The position numbers and the translations under genes are program-made. DNA of 64,000 nucleotides from Pandoraea bronchicola (GTDB lineage Bacteria > Pseudomonadota > Gammaproteobacteria > Burkholderiales > Burkholderiaceae): positions 310,001 through 374,000 of the forward strand of contig NZ_CABPST010000001.1 in the NCBI RefSeq assembly GCF_902459805.1, written 5' to 3'. Position 1 is the stretch's first letter; each line of letters starts with the position of its first letter. Of this stretch, positions 49,240 to 58,047 are shown piece by piece. The notes under the pieces were generated by a model. That model saw only the letters and a list, made by a program, of their open reading frames with translations, was not told where the DNA came from and searched no databases.

Positions 49240-50832
49240 TCAATGCACCTTCGGCGGCGTCTCGAACGTGTGGAACGGCGCCGGGCTCGGCACGGTCCAC
49301 TCCAGGCCTTCCGCGCCATCCCAGGGCTTGGCTTCGGCGGCCGGGCCACCGCGCCACGTCGGCAACGCGACGAAGAACAGGAAGTAGACCTGCATCAGGC
49401 CGAAACCGAACGCGCCAATCGTCGCGATCTGGTTGAAGTCCGTGAACTGTGCCGGGTAGTCGGCATAGCGACGCGGCATGCCGGCCAGACCCAGGAAGTG
49501 CATCGGGAAGAACGTCACGTTGAACGTGATGAGCGAGCCCCAGAAGTGGAACTTGCCACGCCACTCGTTGTACATGTGACCTGTCCACTTCGGCACCCAA
49601 TAATAGAACCCCGAGAAGAGCGCGAATAGCGAACCGGCCACGAGCACGTAGTGGAAGTGCGCTACCACGTAGTAAGTGCCGTGCATCTGAATGTCGAGCG
49701 GGGCCAGCGAGAGCATCAGGCCGGTGAAGCCGCCCATGGTGAACACGAAGAGGAAGCCGACGGCGAAGAGCATCGGCGACTCGAACGTGAGCGAGCCCTT
49801 CCACATCGTGGCGACCCAGTTGAAGACCTTCACGCCGGTCGGCACCGAGATCAGCATCGTGGCGTACATGAAGAAGAGCTGGCCCGTGACCGGCATGCCC
49901 GTCACGAACATGTGGTGCGCCCACACCATGAACGACAGAATTGCGATCGACGCCGTGGCGTACACCATCGAGCTATAGCCGAACAGCGGCTTGCGCGAGA
50001 ACGCCGGAATCACCTGCGAGACGATCCCGAACGCCGGCAGAATCATGATGTACACCTCCGGGTGTCCGAAGAACCAGAAGATGTGCTGGTACATGACCGG
50101 ATCGCCGCCGCCTGCCGCGTTGAAGAACGACGTGCCGAAGTGACGGTCCGTGAGCAGCATCGTGATTGCGCCGGCGAGCACCGGCATCACGGCGATGAGC
50201 AGATAGGCGGTGATCAGCCACGTCCACACGAACATCGGCATCTTCATGAGCGTCATGCCCGGCGCGCGCATGTTCAGAATGGTCACGATGATGTTGATCG
50301 CGCCCATGATCGACGACGCGCCCAGAATGTGCGCCCCGAAGATCGCCAGATCCTGGCCCGGGCCCATCTGCACCGACAGCGGCGCGTACATCGTCCAGCC
50401 GGCTGCCGTGGCACCGCCCGGCACGAGGAACGACGAGATCAGCAACAGACCGCCAACGGGCAGCAGCCAGAAGCTGAAGTTGTTCATGCGTGCGAAGGCC
50501 ATGTCCGACGCGCCGATCTGCAGCGGGATCATCCAGTTCGCGAACCCCACGAACGCCGGCATGATCGCGCCGAAAATCATCACCAGCCCGTGCATGGTGG
50601 TGAGCTGATTGAAGAACTCCGGACGAATGAACTGCAGGCCCGGCTCGAACAATTCCGCACGGATCATCAACGCCATCACGCCGCCCGAGAGCAGCATGAC
50701 GAACGAGAAGATCATGTACATCGTGCCGATGTCCTTGTGATTCGTCGCGAACAGCCAGCGACGCCATCCGTGCGGATGGTCGTGCGCGTGATCGTCGTGA
50801 CCCGCCACGTGATCGTGAGCGATGGAACTCAT
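49240..50832 (-). CDS. coxA: Cytochrome c oxidase subunit I
   Basis: Haem a/a3-CuB subunit of the aa3 oxidase. A His-rich N-terminus precedes the twelve-helix core: WFFGHPEVYIMILPAFG (with the CuB/Tyr-linked His), VWAHHMFVTG (CuB His pair) and HFHYVLVAG (haem ligands). It has 530 residues. The start ATG 50832 has AGGAG upstream; it lies 35 nt after coxB. Confidence 0.97.
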   Translation of the reverse strand: MSSIAHDHVAGHDDHAHDHPHGWRRWLFATNHKDIGTMYMIFSFVMLLSGGVMALMIRAELFEPGLQFIRPEFFNQLTTMHGLVMIFGAIMPAFVGFANWMIPLQIGASDMAFARMNNFSFWLLPVGGLLLISSFLVPGGATAAGWTMYAPLSVQMGPGQDLAIFGAHILGASSIMGAINIIVTILNMRAPGMTLMKMPMFVWTWLITAYLLIAVMPVLAGAITMLLTDRHFGTSFFNAAGGGDPVMYQHIFWFFGHPEVYIMILPAFGIVSQVIPAFSRKPLFGYSSMVYATASIAILSFMVWAHHMFVTGMPVTGQLFFMYATMLISVPTGVKVFNWVATMWKGSLTFESPMLFAVGFLFVFTMGGFTGLMLSLAPLDIQMHGTYYVVAHFHYVLVAGSLFALFSGFYYWVPKWTGHMYNEWRGKFHFWGSLITFNVTFFPMHFLGLAGMPRRYADYPAQFTDFNQIATIGAFGFGLMQVYFLFFVALPTWRGGPAAEAKPWDGAEGLEWTVPSPAPFHTFETPPKVH

Positions 50833-50867
50833 ACCCAATCTCCTTCCTCGAACTGGTCGAACGGCAC

Positions 50868-52097
50868 TTAACTGTTCTTCGCTGCGCCAGCGTCGGCAGC
50901 CCCTGCGGCATTCGCCGACTTGTTGCCACGCGCTTCGCGCACCTGCGCCGGCTGAACGACGTCGCCGGTCTTGTTGCTCCATGAGTTGCGCTCGAACGTG
51001 ATGACGGCCGCAAGCTCTACATCGTTCAGATGCGACCAGTTAGGCATCGCATTCTTGCCATGCAGCACGATGCTGATATGGTCTGCCACCGGGCCGGTCA
51101 CGATCTTGCCGCCGTCGAGTGCCGGGAATGCACCGCCACCCTTGCCGTTTGGCTGATGGCACACCGCGCAATTCGACGCGTAGACCTTCTGACCGCGCTC
51201 CATCAGTTCCTGCACGGTGTAGGTTTTGTTCGGATCGTCGGCCGACGCTGCCATCTGCTTCTTCTGCGTATCGACCCACTTGTTGTAATCCTCTTCCGAA
51301 ACCACCTTCACCACAACCGGCATGAACGCATGTTCCTTACCGCACAGCTCGGTACAGAAGCCGCGATATTCACCAACCTTTTCGGCCTTGAACCACGTGT
51401 CGCGCACGAAGCCCGGAATGGCGTCCTGCTTGATACCGAAGGCCGGCACGTAGAACGAGTGAATGACGTCGTTCGCCGTGGTGATGAGACGCACCTTTTT
51501 GTTGACCGGCACGACCATCGGGTTGTCGACTTCCTGCAGATAGGTGTTGCTCTTCGGCGCCTGGCCGTCGATCTGGCTGCGCGGCGTGGTGAGCGTGGAC
51601 AGGAACTTGATGCCCTCGCCTTCGCCCTTCAGATAGTCGTAGCCCCACTTCCACTGATAGCCGGTCACCTTGATTGTGATGTCGGCGTTGGTGGTGTCCT
51701 TCATGGCGACGACCGTCTTCGTGGCGGGCAGCGCCATCAGAATCACGATGATGAACGGCACGACGGTCCATATCACCTCGACCGTGGTGCTCTCATGGAA
51801 ATTCGCGGGTTGATGGCCCTTGGATTTGCGGTGCTTGAAGATCGAGTAGAACATCACGCCGAACACCGCGATGAAGATCACCAGACAGATGATCAGCATC
51901 ATGGTGTGAAGGCTGTGAAGCTCTTCCGCGAGTTTCGTGACCGGCGGCTGGAAGTTGAGTTCGTTGACGGCCGGCCCCCCCGGCATATCCGTGACCGCCG
52001 CCAGTGCCGGAGCGCCGGCGAGCAGTGAGGCGCCCGCAAGGAAAGCCGCCAAGGCGTGTTTCGTTTTTTTCATAGCTTCCTTACCCAAAATTACCAT
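50868..52097 (-). CDS. coxB: Cytochrome c oxidase subunit II with C-terminal cytochrome c domain
   Basis: CuA subunit. A signal peptide, two transmembrane helices (~60-130) and a cupredoxin domain with the CuA motif CTELCGKEHAFM are followed by an extra class I cytochrome c domain bearing CAVCH and a distal Met region (NAMPNWSH). This is the caa3-like layout. GGAGGA favours ATG 52097; an in-frame ATG at 52073 is the alternative. It has ~409 residues. It is the second gene of the DUF2244-coxB-coxA operon. Confidence 0.95.
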   Translation of the reverse strand: MVILGKEAMKKTKHALAAFLAGASLLAGAPALAAVTDMPGGPAVNELNFQPPVTKLAEELHSLHTMMLIICLVIFIAVFGVMFYSIFKHRKSKGHQPANFHESTTVEVIWTVVPFIIVILMALPATKTVVAMKDTTNADITIKVTGYQWKWGYDYLKGEGEGIKFLSTLTTPRSQIDGQAPKSNTYLQEVDNPMVVPVNKKVRLITTANDVIHSFYVPAFGIKQDAIPGFVRDTWFKAEKVGEYRGFCTELCGKEHAFMPVVVKVVSEEDYNKWVDTQKKQMAASADDPNKTYTVQELMERGQKVYASNCAVCHQPNGKGGGAFPALDGGKIVTGPVADHISIVLHGKNAMPNWSHLNDVELAAVITFERNSWSNKTGDVVQPAQVREARGNKSANAAGAADAGAAKNS

Positions 52098-52138
52098 CCA
52101 AATCCTCCCTGGCGGTCGCCCGAGATCGTCTCCATCTC

Positions 52139-52612
52139 TCAGGCCTGTTGGGCAAGACAACGGCGCAGCTCGCGCGCAAACGTTTCGCGGCGATGCGGCG
52201 CAAGATAGGCACCGACAGTGACCGAGCGGCTACCCGAGCGCAGTACAACGCGCGTACGCGGCGGCTTCTCGATGTCGATGCGCACCCAGCGGGGATTGAA
52301 CTCGTACTGCGTCAACCTCTGTGCTGAACGTTGCTCGACCACAAGGCTCACGGGCGACAACCGAATGACCTCGTAATCTGTGGCATGCCGGGCATGAATG
52401 ACGAACGCAACGCCCACCACGAGCAAGTCCAGGCCTGTGAACGGCAAGACCAACCACCCACCGCGCCACGCCGCAATCAAGGCAACACCCAGCGACACGG
52501 CGGCCAACGACAGGTAGAACAGGACAAACTGGCGCGGCGATATCGCGCAGTTGCGCTTGTGCGTCCATTCCTTCGTCACCGATTCGACGTCGGAAGAAGA
52601 GGCTGCGAGCAT
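52139..52612 (-). CDS. DUF2244 membrane protein
   Basis: A ~157-residue protein with two central hydrophobic helices (~35-75) and a C-terminal domain containing FNPRWVRIDIE and GAYLAPHRRETFARELRRCL, as in DUF2244 proteins, which lie next to coxB in many beta- and alpha-proteobacteria. Function unknown. GGGTGA before ATG 52612 supports the start; a GTG three codons earlier is possible. Confidence 0.83.
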   Translation of the reverse strand: MLAASSSDVESVTKEWTHKRNCAISPRQFVLFYLSLAAVSLGVALIAAWRGGWLVLPFTGLDLLVVGVAFVIHARHATDYEVIRLSPVSLVVEQRSAQRLTQYEFNPRWVRIDIEKPPRTRVVLRSGSRSVTVGAYLAPHRRETFARELRRCLAQQA

Positions 52613-52694
52613 CGCCGTCACCCGTGGGGCATTTTGGGTCTTTCATGTCCGACGGCCGGGAACTAGTTGCGTCCGGGCCGCGACAAACTGCCGC

Positions 52695-52724
52695 ATTATA
52701 GAACGCGCATTCTCCAAGCGACAA
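52695..52724 (-). promoter_or_regulatory. Predicted promoter of the coxBA operon
   Basis: On the minus strand, TTGTCG (-35, 52719-52724) and TATAAT (-10, 52695-52700) are separated by 18 bp, about 85 nt before the DUF2244 start. Confidence 0.6.
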
Positions 52725-53200
52725 CATTGATACCGAGTATTTGGCGCGCCATAGCATCCTCCTGAACTCATTGATACAAAAGGGAAATCCGGTTATTCCC
52801 CTAGCTGCAAATCGCGGCGGCGGGACGACTACGGGATACTCCCTATGTGTCGCCGGTTTGACACGTTGCAACACGGCGCGACTCGTTGCGGTGTCCTGAA
52901 TACCGGAAACGCACTCGCTCGCCAGCGATGCACCGCATCTTCAAACGCCCTTCACTCGAATCATGCAACGCCCCCCAAGCATCATTGCCTTCGCTGCAAT
53001 GCGGGATTCGTCCGATATCCATCAACACTAGACGCTGCACGGGATTTCGCGTGCGACGTTATGTCGCGCCCGGCGACGGCCTGTGGCGACGGGCGCACGG
53101 CAAACACTTGCGCCGCCCTTGAGGCCCTTCGGCGACCTTCGATGCGCGCGTCGATATCACGCATGCTACAAGCGAAACATGTTCCCTACATCGACATGTC
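52725..53200. other. Intergenic region between the oxidase operon and luxR
   Basis: About 475 bp. The open frames here (for example 52845-53249) show no recognisable protein and no good ribosome site. Just before luxR two copies of the hexamer ACATGT (53177-53182 and 53194-53199) flank 11 bp; nothing else stands out. Confidence 0.6.
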
Positions 53201-54028
53201 ATGCGTGCCACGCGTTGCATCACTCCTCACTCGTTTGCCGACGGCCTGAGCGCTTTGCGCTCCGTCACCGACTTCGATGCCTTGCGCGCGCTGTTGCAGT
53301 CGCTATGCGGGTCTCTTCGACATCGCTATTTCAGTTATCGCGGTCACTTCCCGTTGCCGGGCGGAACGCTGGCAACACCGCAACTCGGCAATCTGCCCCA
53401 TGCGTGGCAAGCGCACTACGACGCTCAGCGTTACGCGACGATCGACCCGGTGCTGTCACGCGCCCGCAAACAACTCACGCCCGTCGAGTGGACCCCTGCG
53501 TTATACGCCTCGCCCGAGGCCCGGCAGTTGCTTCGCGATCAGCGCGCCGCAGGACTACGTACCGGCATTACATATCCGGTGTTCACCCCGTCCGGGGCGT
53601 CGGGGACATTGAGTCTCTCGTCACCGCAGAATCGGCCTCGCCACCCGCGCGTGCCCGGCGCGCACGCCTGGATACAGCACGGAGGTGCCGTTCTCGCGAT
53701 GCATGTGCACGAGGCGGTATGGCGCATCGTGCAACACGACGCGGCGCATCGCTGTGCCCCCGTGCTGACGCCGCGCGAACGCGAATGCTTGCGGTGGGTG
53801 GCACGCGGCAAGACCTCATGGGAGATCGGACGCATCCTCACCATCTCCGAGCATGGTGTCGTCTTTCACTTGCGCAGCGTCATGCGAAAGTTCGATGTGT
53901 CGAGCCGTCACCGAGCGGCGAAGCTTGCCAGCGATTATGGGCTGCTCGACGACTTCGCCTCAGCGGGTCCGCAAATCGCTACTTCCGCGCCGCAAGGTCA
54001 GCAAGCGTCTTGTAACGTGTCAACGTGA
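53201..54028 (+). CDS. LuxR-family quorum-sensing regulator (solo)
   Basis: A 275-residue LuxR-type regulator. The N-terminal autoinducer-binding domain keeps the acyl-homoserine-lactone pocket residues at the spacing of TraR/LuxR: W69, Y73, D82, P83 and W97. The C-terminal LuxR HTH runs LTPRERECLRWVARGKTSWEIG and ends in a typical VSSRHRAAKLASDYGLL. No luxI-type synthase is in the window, so it is a solo here. It is convergent with the eight-gene biosynthetic operon, overlapping its last gene by 50 nt, and is the likely activator of the lux-box promoter at 62731-62750. No clear Shine-Dalgarno precedes the ATG. Confidence 0.9.
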   Translation: MRATRCITPHSFADGLSALRSVTDFDALRALLQSLCGSLRHRYFSYRGHFPLPGGTLATPQLGNLPHAWQAHYDAQRYATIDPVLSRARKQLTPVEWTPALYASPEARQLLRDQRAAGLRTGITYPVFTPSGASGTLSLSSPQNRPRHPRVPGAHAWIQHGGAVLAMHVHEAVWRIVQHDAAHRCAPVLTPRERECLRWVARGKTSWEIGRILTISEHGVVFHLRSVMRKFDVSSRHRAAKLASDYGLLDDFASAGPQIATSAPQGQQASCNVST

Positions 54029-54623
54029 AGGTATCGCTGGCAGCATTCACAAACGAGCCGCCGCCCAGCCGCCCTATCGGACGCAACCCCTGCAGATCCA
54101 CCTGATGCGTGACCGGGTCGAGCAACGCGTCGTCCACATGGGCAGCCAACACCGTGCCGAGCACCACCCATCCGCCTCCCGGTGCAGCACTGATTTCGAT
54201 GATGTCGCGCACCCGGCACTCATACGCCACCGCCGCCTCGAGCACCCGTGGAGGCCGCACGCGTGATGACGGCACGGCGCTCACCCCCGTCAGATCGAAT
54301 TCCGACTCACCCGCGGGCAGCGGTGCCGCGGATAGATTCACGGCATCGATACACGACGCACTCGCCACATTCACCACGAACTCGGGCACCACTTCGACAT
54401 TGCGCAGTGTGTCCTTTTTTTGCTTCGGCGCAGGCGGTACCACCGGGCAAAACAACACCGTCATCGGCACACAACACACGCCCATGAAGTACGCATACGG
54501 CGCGAGATTCGGACGCCCTTGTGCATCCACCGTGCTAATCCACGCGATGGGACGCGGCAGGATCGTACTCATCATGAAGTTATAGATGCTCGCTTCGTCG
54601 AGCGTCGCCGGATCCAGTTCCAT
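53979..54623 (-). CDS. Flavin-reductase-like FMN-binding protein
   Basis: A 214-residue split-barrel flavoprotein of the flavin reductase/flavoredoxin (DIM6/NTAB) family: NFMMSTILPRPIAWISTVDAQG, NLAPYAYFMGVCCVPMTVLF, NVEVVPEFVVNVAS and the C-terminal LGGGSFVNA. It could supply reduced flavin or electrons. It is the last gene of the operon, 48 nt after the oxidase gene. The cluster contains no obvious flavin monooxygenase partner, so it may serve the di-iron oxygenase or another enzyme. The 3' end overlaps luxR tail to tail. Confidence 0.85.
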   Translation of the reverse strand: MELDPATLDEASIYNFMMSTILPRPIAWISTVDAQGRPNLAPYAYFMGVCCVPMTVLFCPVVPPAPKQKKDTLRNVEVVPEFVVNVASASCIDAVNLSAAPLPAGESEFDLTGVSAVPSSRVRPPRVLEAAVAYECRVRDIIEISAAPGGGWVVLGTVLAAHVDDALLDPVTHQVDLQGLRPIGRLGGGSFVNAASDTFTLTRYKTLADLAARK

Positions 54624-54671
54624 GTCGCTTCCCAGAGTTATCGTGACTACCCGGCCATCTGCGGGCAGACG

Positions 54672-55628
54672 CTAGTTTTTCGGCGCCACACCCGCCAGAC
54701 GCAGAACATCGTTTGCACACCCCCACGACAACGTGAAACCACCGCCCCCGTGACCATAGTTATGAAGCAGGCGCGGATGACGCTCGTCACACGCCACACG
54801 CGCCACACGTCGCATCGGCCGAAATCCTGTGCGAGCGTCAACAACTTGCAACGCGGCCACTCCCTCGCACAGTTGCGTGCAGCGGCGCACGATGTCCTCG
54901 ATTTGCCGCTCGCCGATGACCGTCGACGTCAACTCCGGGTCGGCGGTGCCACCCAGGACGATGTCGTCATCGCGCTCCACGACGTATGTCGGCGCTGCCG
55001 GATCGGAGTCGTCGATGAAGCAGCCGCGCACGGCGGCATCGCGTCTGGCACGCAGCACAATGGCGCGCGACAGCGCCAGTTCTGCGTCACCGAACTGGCG
55101 GCTGCCGTAGCCACAGCAATTCACCACGTGGTCGGCATCATCAAGTAGCGATACCGGATCGTCGACACGACGCTGCACGAAACGCCCGCCGAGTTCGAAG
55201 AACATGTTCAACAGGTAGCGAAGATAAGTGGCTGTGGCTGCCACCGGAACGGCCATGCGGTAAGCACACGCAAAGCGCGACGGAACGTCAGTCTCGGGCA
55301 GACGCTTAAGGTCGTTGGCGCACTCGGCCCACCAAGGCACGCCAGCGTCGCGCCGGAAGTACTCTGTGAGCGGCCGCATGAGCACACCCGACGATCTGTC
55401 GGAAGACAGCCGAAGCATCGTCGCATACGTCTGACGGGCGCGTTCGAGATAGACGAAATCCGGCGCCTGATAGAACGGATGCCAAATGGCGGCGGCGAGT
55501 GCCGACGTTGTCTGCGCCGGCCCTTCCGCCGCGTGAATGACGACGTCACAACCGGCCAACGCCATGGTCACGGCCGTCGTCAGACCGCTGACCCCGGCGC
55601 CAAGCACGATGATGCGTTGACGCGTCAT
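54672..55628 (-). CDS. D-amino-acid-oxidase-like FAD enzyme
   Basis: A 318-residue FAD-dependent oxidoreductase of the DAO family. The N-terminal dinucleotide motif IIVLGAGVSGLTTAVTMALAG, SALAAAIWHPF, NCCGYGSRQF and the C-terminal signature GFRPMRR...NYGHGGGGFTLSWGCA are those of eukaryotic-type D-amino acid oxidases. It would oxidise an amine or amino acid to an imine with H2O2 release. It overlaps the threonine-synthase-like gene by 4 nt (ATGA). The substrate is unknown; it might oxidise a pathway intermediate or feed peroxide to the di-iron enzyme. Confidence 0.88.
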   Translation of the reverse strand: MTRQRIIVLGAGVSGLTTAVTMALAGCDVVIHAAEGPAQTTSALAAAIWHPFYQAPDFVYLERARQTYATMLRLSSDRSSGVLMRPLTEYFRRDAGVPWWAECANDLKRLPETDVPSRFACAYRMAVPVAATATYLRYLLNMFFELGGRFVQRRVDDPVSLLDDADHVVNCCGYGSRQFGDAELALSRAIVLRARRDAAVRGCFIDDSDPAAPTYVVERDDDIVLGGTADPELTSTVIGERQIEDIVRRCTQLCEGVAALQVVDARTGFRPMRRVARVACDERHPRLLHNYGHGGGGFTLSWGCANDVLRLAGVAPKN

Positions 55629-56887
55629 GTCTGCCTCTCCCTGTGCAAATGCCGGCGATCTTCGGGGGCGTCGCGAGGCACGCCATCCCCAGGGTCATGG
55701 CGGTGCCCCGGCACCACGCTATTGACACCCTGCGGCGCTTTTAGCCCGGCCCCCGTGCCGAGCAGCACCACCCGCGCACCGGGATGGATTCGGCCGGTCG
55801 CGAGACACGCATGGAGTGCGGCATACCCGGCGGCTGTCGACGGTTCGAACCACAGGCCGAAGCGCTGCGCCAGCGTTTGCGACGCGGCCAGAATGCGGGC
55901 ATCGTCGAGCGCGACGCATGCACCGCGTGTTGCGCGCAATGCATGCAGCGCCGCGAAGTGATCGCGGGGACGACTGACCGACAAACTGTCCGCGACGGTT
56001 TCCGGACTAACGAGCGTGGGAGACTGCGGCAGTGCCATCCCTTCATTGTCTTCCTGCCAATCCCGCGTGATGCTGTTCGAACTGTCGGCTTGTGCCGCCA
56101 GCAGACGCGGTACTGCAGACGTAATACCCAACGCGTAAAGATCCAGAAACCCGGCCGCGATGCCCGAGAGAATGTTGCCGTCCCCTGTCGGCACAACCAC
56201 CCAATCGGGCACACACCAGTCGAACGCCTCCGCCACCTCGAATGCGCAGGTTTTCTTGCCCTCACGCGTGAACGGATTGATGCCGGTGTTGCGGCAGCAC
56301 ACGCCGGCATCGTCGGCCATGCGTTCGGCGATCTCGAACGCTTCGTCGTAGGAGCCGTCGACTTCACAGACCTTTGCGCCATAGGCACGAATCTGCGCGA
56401 GCTTGACGAAGGGGGTGCTCGCCGGCACGACAACGGTCGCCGACATCCCTTGCGACGCCGCGATACATGCCAACGATGCACCGGCGTTGCCGGTCGACGC
56501 CGTCACCGCATGCGCACACCCTGCCCGCTTCGCGGCGGCCAATACCATTTCAGTGGCACGATCCTTGAGCGATCCGCTTGGATTACGCGCCTCATCCTTC
56601 ACCCAGAGATTGACGCCTCCATCATCGCCACAGTCGATCAACGGTGTTCCACCGACGACCAATCGACTCCCCCAGCGAGACTCGACGGGCAGGAGCGCAC
56701 GGTATCGCCACATCCCTCGGCCACGAAACATGCTCACGATGTCTCGCGCGCACGGCGCATCCCCATTGGCCTGGCGCTGAATGCGCAGATTCTGTCCGCA
56801 CACGTCGCAGCGGTAACGAAGCTCGCCCCATGACTGCAGCGTCGCGCATCTTACGCACGCGTAGCGATACGAAAAGCATGAGGTCAC
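55625..56887 (-). CDS. Threonine-synthase-like PLP enzyme with zinc-ribbon N-terminus
   Basis: A fold-type II PLP enzyme of 420 residues. C11/C14 and C27/C30 form a zinc-ribbon-like N-terminus; the PLP Lys108 is in NPSGSLKDRA; STGNAGASLACIAASQG binds phosphate, and PTGDGNILSGIAAGF is the second glycine loop. This is the class II threonine synthase layout, but placement suggests beta- or gamma-elimination/replacement on a special amino acid. A GTG start at 56887 overlaps the carbamoyltransferase stop (GTGA). The C-terminus is charged and unusual (HRHDPGDGVPRDAPEDRR). Confidence 0.86.
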   Translation of the reverse strand: MTSCFSYRYACVRCATLQSWGELRYRCDVCGQNLRIQRQANGDAPCARDIVSMFRGRGMWRYRALLPVESRWGSRLVVGGTPLIDCGDDGGVNLWVKDEARNPSGSLKDRATEMVLAAAKRAGCAHAVTASTGNAGASLACIAASQGMSATVVVPASTPFVKLAQIRAYGAKVCEVDGSYDEAFEIAERMADDAGVCCRNTGINPFTREGKKTCAFEVAEAFDWCVPDWVVVPTGDGNILSGIAAGFLDLYALGITSAVPRLLAAQADSSNSITRDWQEDNEGMALPQSPTLVSPETVADSLSVSRPRDHFAALHALRATRGACVALDDARILAASQTLAQRFGLWFEPSTAAGYAALHACLATGRIHPGARVVLLGTGAGLKAPQGVNSVVPGHRHDPGDGVPRDAPEDRRHLHRERQT

Positions 56888-57930
56888 GCGAGGCACCCCG
56901 GATTCAGCAAATGCGCCATCACGGCGTTCTGCGCATGAAGCCGGTTCGCAGCCTGCTGGAAAACCCACGACGACGGCCCATCGATGACGTCATTCGTCAC
57001 CTCTTGTCCCCGGTCTGCGGGAAGGCAGTGCAAATACCCGGCGTCCGGTGCTGCGAGCTGCATCACGTCGGCATCGATGCGCCAGTCTCGATGCCGCTCA
57101 AAGGTCTCGCGCATCGCCGCCTCATCAACGGCATCGCCGTGACGCACGGGCAAATGCGCCAGACTGCACCATGATTTGGCATAGACGGCATGCGCATCGG
57201 TGACACCATCACGCAGATCGTGAGTCACGCGGATGCGTGCGCCCGCCTGCTCGGCAAACTGCGTGGCCGCCTGCATGACCTGCGGATCGAGACCGAACGG
57301 CGCCGGATGGGCAAGCGTGACGTCCATCCCCGCTTTGACGGCGGCGAGTAACAGACTCTGCGGCACGGCCACGGGTTTATGCCAGCTTCCGGAATAGGCC
57401 CAACTGATGCAAAGCCGTCGCCCGGTGAGCCCCCCAAGTTGCTCGCGCATCGTCATCACATCGGCGAGCGCCTGACACGGATGAAAGCGATCGCACTCCA
57501 TGTTGATGACGGGCACCCGACTCCACTGCGAAAACGCCTCGAGATGGCGATGCGCCGCGCCGTACACCCAACCCGCAGGCGCGCCATACATGCGAATGGC
57601 AATCGCATCGCCGTAGGATGAGAGCACCCGTGCGACGTCGGCGACACGCTCCGTCGAATAGGGAATTTCGGCCTCGGGTAGCGCGGGGGTATAGATCCCG
57701 CCTTGGGGGTCGAGCACGATGGCATGCCCGCCCATTCGCGACAAACCGGTCTGAAAGCTGCTGCGTGTCCGGAGTGAAGCGTTATAGAAGAGAAAGTAGA
57801 TCGTGCGCCCGCGTAATGCACCTTCCGTTTGCAGCGGATAGCGGCGCTTGAAGGAGAGTGCTGCATCGATCAGCGCGCGATAGTCCGCCGCACTCATGGT
57901 CAGATCGGGGGCTAGCCAGTTGCAAGTCAC
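56884..57930 (-). CDS. Carbamoyltransferase of the acetyl/succinyl-ornithine type
   Basis: A 348-residue transcarbamylase. The carbamoyl-phosphate motif is SLRTR (residues 52-56, FYNASLRTRSSF) rather than STRTR of ornithine transcarbamylase. HPCQALAD, a KSW segment in place of the DxxxSMG ornithine loop and HCLP are present. These features resemble N-acetyl- or N-succinylornithine transcarbamylases, so the acceptor amine is probably not free ornithine. GTG start 57930 with AGGAGAG upstream; 117-nt gap after the di-iron gene. In this cluster the acceptor could be diaminopropionate or its N-hydroxy form. Confidence 0.87.
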   Translation of the reverse strand: MTCNWLAPDLTMSAADYRALIDAALSFKRRYPLQTEGALRGRTIYFLFYNASLRTRSSFQTGLSRMGGHAIVLDPQGGIYTPALPEAEIPYSTERVADVARVLSSYGDAIAIRMYGAPAGWVYGAAHRHLEAFSQWSRVPVINMECDRFHPCQALADVMTMREQLGGLTGRRLCISWAYSGSWHKPVAVPQSLLLAAVKAGMDVTLAHPAPFGLDPQVMQAATQFAEQAGARIRVTHDLRDGVTDAHAVYAKSWCSLAHLPVRHGDAVDEAAMRETFERHRDWRIDADVMQLAAPDAGYLHCLPADRGQEVTNDVIDGPSSWVFQQAANRLHAQNAVMAHLLNPGCLA

Positions 57931-58047
57931 ACGTCTCTCCTGATTGCTGTTCGATGACGCTCCACAGTCAGCGTCACGCTGTCTGTCGTATTTGACGCGA
58001 GCAACCGGGCGCGCTTGCCATCCGGACTGCCCAGCCGGCTATCTCGC

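Noticed and set aside
49651-50871. 406-codon plus-strand frame over coxA
   Set aside because: Complement of subunit I of cytochrome oxidase; no motifs.
53177-53199. Paired ACATGT hexamers as a luxR operator
   Set aside because: A 6-bp palindrome twice within 23 bp is suggestive but short; no known operator matches and it abuts the start codon, so it was not called as a regulatory site.
52845-53249. 134-codon plus-strand frame before luxR
   Set aside because: No ribosome site, no recognisable family, overlaps the luxR start; kept as intergenic.
57931-58047. Possible internal lux box or promoter in the 117-nt gap inside the cluster
   Set aside because: Looked for a CTG-N10-CAG type dyad and a -10; none convincing.
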